Shown here: piece after piece, positions 61,179-64,000 of the stretch
How positions within the stretch are numbered: the stretch's first letter is position 1
Layout of the letters: each line of letters starts with the position of its first letter
Origin: Oscillospiraceae bacterium
GTDB lineage: Bacteria > Bacillota > Clostridia > UBA1381 > UBA9506
Direction: 5' to 3'
Assembly (NCBI GenBank): GCA_015068855.1
Contig: SVJS01000005.1
Span: forward strand, 1-64,000
Length of the DNA: 64,000 bases
Program-made: the position numbers and the translations under genes
The notes under the pieces: generated by a model
Databases searched by the model: none
What the model was told of the DNA's origin: nothing
Seen by the model: only the letters and a program-made list of their open reading frames with translations

Positions 61179-62927
61179 ATGAAAAGAATTTGTTCGATTA
61201 TTCTAACACTGGCCATGTGCGCATCGTTCTTTGTGTTGCCGGCTTCTGCCGCAGGGATGCCCGTTGAAACAGCCGTTGTATCGGGCACAACCTTAACCAT
61301 TACCGGTGTTTTACCGGCAGATGCATCACAAAGAGTTACCATCGAAATCTTAAAGGGCGGTAACATTTTCTGGACTAAAGCCGAGGCTGATATGGTTGAC
61401 GGGGCTATCAGCGTTGAGGACTATGACCCCACAGACCGTAGTGACAGCATTTTGAATTATCTGGCTTATTTTGACCAGATTGACGGCAAAGCAGGCGAGG
61501 CTTACACGCTTGTGATTCCGGGTTACACCGGTCCGGCTAACCCTGAAATTCGCTTGCAGCTGAGCCCCACAGACAGCTTCTATTACAGCCCCAAGGTGCT
61601 GGATGCATTGAACGCAGCAACAACGGGCGCTGAGCTGAAAGAAGAGCTTTATAAGAGCGAATATCTGGTTTCCATCACAGAATCCGGCCGAGCTCTTTTG
61701 ACAGAAGAAGAGGAGCCCGCATTCTGGACTAACTATCTTGGCTATCGTGACAGCGTTGGCGGCTTTGCAACCATGGCTTCCGTAGCAGATGGCGTTGAAG
61801 TTTGGGCTCGTCTTACCAAATTACAGCTGGCGACCGACCGTGCATCCTTAGATGCTGTGTATGCTTTGTGCGACGGCTATGGAACAGACGATAACACCTT
61901 TGACATTTACAACGGCATTGGCGATTTTGTCGGCGACGGCGCAGGCGTTATGACAACAGCGCAGAAAGATGCAGCCGCAGCGCAGGTGTTGGCTAAGAAA
62001 ATGACGTACACCTCCGTGGACACCTTTGTGAATGACTATAAAGACAGCATTGTCCTGCATGCTTGCTATAACAGCGCAAGCCGTGCTATGATTAACGAAG
62101 TTTTGACAAAGGCTGACAGAGTGATTGCCGGTGACACAGGCGATTTTGCTTCTCTTACCAGCGACGAACAGCTGGACATCAGTGAGGAGCTGTATAAAGA
62201 CAATGTTTTGTACACAAGCATTGCAAGCTTGTGTGCCGAGGTTAAGAGCTTAGCCGGTGACGGCGATGGCGACGGCGGCGGCAGCAACAGTGATGACGAC
62301 GAGGAGGGTGGAAACACCATGGGTTCCGTTGGCATTACGCTTCCTCCCGTTGAAAAACCCGTTCCTCCTGAAGAGGAGCCCGCTGTGATTATTGCCGGCT
62401 TTACGGATTTGGCTAATGCTACCTGGGCAGGAGAAGCGATTGAATACTTAAAGAAAGAAAACATCATCTCTGGTCGCAGTGCAACAGAGTTTGACCCCTT
62501 TGCACAGGTAACCCGTGAGGAACTTGCCAAAATGCTGGTTGTTGCAGCTAAAAAGCTTGATGCAGAGGCTGTTGCAGACTTTGCAGACGCAGCGCCCGGT
62601 GCTTGGTATGCGCCCTACATTGCCAGCGCGCAAAAGGCCGGTTTAATTCAGGGTATTGGCGACAATCGGTTTGGCGTTGGCATGGCTATGTCCCGTCAGG
62701 ATTTAGCTGTTTTAATTGCCAGAGCACTTGGCTATGAGGAAACCGAAGTGACGGATTCCACATTTGCAGATAATGCTGCCATCAGCGATTATGCTAAGGG
62801 TGCCGTTTTATTCGTAAAGGAAAAGGGCATCATGGGCGGAGTAGGCGATAATATGTTCTCGCCGAAAGCAGCCGTTAACCGCGCACAGGCAGCCAAAGTA
62901 ATCTATGAATTTTTAATGAAAGGATGA
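61179..62927 (+). CDS. SLH-domain surface protein with three C-terminal SLH repeats
   Basis: The 582-residue exported protein has a signal peptide ending near ASAA-GM. Residues about 28-125 form a beta-rich Ig-like region and 130-360 an alpha-helical region of unknown role. A Gly/Asp/Ser-rich linker (about 365-405) leads to three S-layer homology repeats starting near 407, 467 and 527 (FTDLANATWAGEAIEYLKK, ADAAPGAWYAPYIASAQKAG, FADNAAISDYAKGAVLFVKE). SLH repeats bind secondary cell wall polymers, so the protein is wall-anchored. It begins 36 bases after the preceding gene. Confidence 0.87.
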   Translation: MKRICSIILTLAMCASFFVLPASAAGMPVETAVVSGTTLTITGVLPADASQRVTIEILKGGNIFWTKAEADMVDGAISVEDYDPTDRSDSILNYLAYFDQIDGKAGEAYTLVIPGYTGPANPEIRLQLSPTDSFYYSPKVLDALNAATTGAELKEELYKSEYLVSITESGRALLTEEEEPAFWTNYLGYRDSVGGFATMASVADGVEVWARLTKLQLATDRASLDAVYALCDGYGTDDNTFDIYNGIGDFVGDGAGVMTTAQKDAAAAQVLAKKMTYTSVDTFVNDYKDSIVLHACYNSASRAMINEVLTKADRVIAGDTGDFASLTSDEQLDISEELYKDNVLYTSIASLCAEVKSLAGDGDGDGGGSNSDDDEEGGNTMGSVGITLPPVEKPVPPEEEPAVIIAGFTDLANATWAGEAIEYLKKENIISGRSATEFDPFAQVTREELAKMLVVAAKKLDAEAVADFADAAPGAWYAPYIASAQKAGLIQGIGDNRFGVGMAMSRQDLAVLIARALGYEETEVTDSTFADNAAISDYAKGAVLFVKEKGIMGGVGDNMFSPKAAVNRAQAAKVIYEFLMKG

Positions 62928-62934
62928 GCTGAGA

Positions 62935-64000
62935 ATGAAAAAATTACTTTCGATTCTATTATGCTTTATGCTGAGCGTTTCACTCTTTACAGCTCCGTCC
63001 TTTGCTGCAGAGACTGAAACAGATTCCTATCAGGCACAACTGAAAGCAGCCGTTGATTTAGGCCTTTTGGAAATGAACGCGCTGGGTCGTGCCGGGAAAA
63101 CCATGTCAAGAGGCGAATTCTTTAATGCGCTTTCCATCCTGGCCGGTGCCGATGTGATGACAGATGCGCCGGTTCCGTTTACGGATATTGACCAAAAAAG
63201 TCCTTACTTTAACGGTATTTGCGCCGTGCATGCCTTGGGCTTTGTCGGTGGTTATGGTGACGGCACCGTTCATCCGGATGAGCCGATTATCATGAATCAG
63301 GCTGTAAGACTTTTGTCCTACGTTATTGGTTATAAAGACATGCTTGATGCCGGCTATCCGCTGACTCGCTTTGTAAGAGAGTCCAACCTGTGCGGCTATG
63401 ATGTAGCCATCAGCACAACCACCATGACCGTTGCTGAGGCGGCAGCACTTTTGATGAATGCCGGTAACGCAAAGACAGTTTCCATCTCCGGTTACAGTAA
63501 CAAGGAAATGGATTACACAGAGGACAATACGACTGTTTTTGAGAAATATATGGGTATTTACCAGGCAATCGGTCTGGTTTCTGCTAACAGCCTGACCAAT
63601 TTAAGCAGCGTTGGTTTCCTGCCTGAGGGCAAGGTTACCGTTGATAACATCACCTTAAATGAGGGTAAATCCGATGCAGGCTCTCTGCTTGGTTACAATG
63701 TTGTTGCTTACCACACAGGCGCTAAATCAGATACCCCCAACACTGTTTTACATGTGTATCATGACGAGAGCATGAATGAAAGCATTGTTGTGCAAGCAGA
63801 AAATTGCAGGGGATATATCGACGGTAAATTCCACTATGTAGAAGATGACAAGGATAAATCCGTTAAGATTTCCTTGGGTACAATCAATCTGGTTTATAAT
63901 AACCGCTTTGTATTTAATCCCCAGGCGGGTGACTTTGATGTTACAAGCGGTTCTGTAACCCTGATTGATGCAGATACCAACGGTGTTTATGAAACAGCCA
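62935..64000 (+). CDS. SLH-domain surface protein, N-terminal part (runs off the right edge)
   Basis: The frame is open from ATG 62935 to the window end (355 codons). A signal peptide (MKKLLSILLCFMLSVSLF, cleavage near SFAA-ET) is followed by SLH-like repeats at the N-terminus (about 33-115, YQAQLKAAVDLGLLE, FTDIDQKSPYFNGICAVHALG, GYGDGTVHPDEPI), so anchoring is at the opposite end from the previous gene. The later part is beta-rich and ends with LIDADTNGVYETA, a segment type common in large surface proteins. The start is seven bases after the previous stop; AAAGGA overlaps that stop. Confidence 0.85.
   Translation, partial: MKKLLSILLCFMLSVSLFTAPSFAAETETDSYQAQLKAAVDLGLLEMNALGRAGKTMSRGEFFNALSILAGADVMTDAPVPFTDIDQKSPYFNGICAVHALGFVGGYGDGTVHPDEPIIMNQAVRLLSYVIGYKDMLDAGYPLTRFVRESNLCGYDVAISTTTMTVAEAAALLMNAGNAKTVSISGYSNKEMDYTEDNTTVFEKYMGIYQAIGLVSANSLTNLSSVGFLPEGKVTVDNITLNEGKSDAGSLLGYNVVAYHTGAKSDTPNTVLHVYHDESMNESIVVQAENCRGYIDGKFHYVEDDKDKSVKISLGTINLVYNNRFVFNPQAGDFDVTSGSVTLIDADTNGVYETA

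Overview
The window reads as chromosome of an anaerobic, endospore-forming member of the Firmicutes (class Clostridia or a close relative). Evidence: a spoIIGA-sigE pair (sporulation), a group B-type monomeric [FeFe] hydrogenase, two T-box leaders, strong SigA-type promoters (TTGACA-N17-TATAAT or TACAAT), AGGAGG-type ribosome binding sites, S-layer homology (SLH) proteins and moderate GC by eye. No phage, transposon, CRISPR array, rRNA or tRNA was recognised. Placement below class level is not possible from what I can see.

Layout. 1-757: end of a probably surface-exposed protein with a 15-bp repeat encoding (D/S/N)NTGG. 0.9-8.2 kb: class II aldolase, a divergent PHP-domain protein, a serine/threonine symporter (sstT) behind a possible small RNA or attenuator, the hydrogenase, and a membrane sulfatase-fold phosphoglycerol transferase. 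8.3-12.5 kb: HAD phosphatase plus two tandem ATP-grasp ligases, meeting spoIIGA-sigE tail to tail with one base between the stop codons. 12.6-14.4 kb: a lone trpB behind a tryptophan-type T-box and a nine-codon leader ORF containing a Trp codon. 14.4-19.3 kb: a large cytoplasmic glycoside hydrolase, a D-2-hydroxyacid dehydrogenase and a GtrA protein. 19.3-34.3 kb: a long co-directional housekeeping run, pyrH-frr-uppS-cdsA-dxr-rseP-mutL-miaA-recD2-methyltransferase-pth-mfd, followed by a PrsA-like foldase lipoprotein. 35.5-38.1 kb: galE and a secreted WG-repeat protein. 38.2-40.8 kb: a thioesterase/phenylacetate-CoA ligase/ACT-domain operon behind a T-box whose specifier reads as Phe (UUC). 40.9-45.3 kb: murD and three tandem M42 aminopeptidases. 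45.4-51 kb: a zinc-ribbon protein, uracil permease plus upp, a MATE exporter and a second HAD phosphatase. 51.1-64 kb: a run of surface and carbohydrate genes: TIM-barrel protein, very large heparinase II/III-like lyase, two paralogous secreted concanavalin-like proteins and two SLH proteins; the last is cut by the window edge.

How they fit together. The housekeeping run couples nucleotide, isoprenoid and phospholipid precursor supply with tRNA and DNA maintenance. The two T-box operons look like amino-acid-responsive salvage routes: TrpB alone can make Trp from indole and serine, and the aryl-CoA ligase could activate phenylacetate towards Phe. The right-hand surface cluster is my best candidate for an undescribed system: an exported, SLH-anchored set of carbohydrate-binding and lyase proteins whose non-catalytic members I cannot assign to a named family. 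All functional statements are from reading the sequence; no database search was run.
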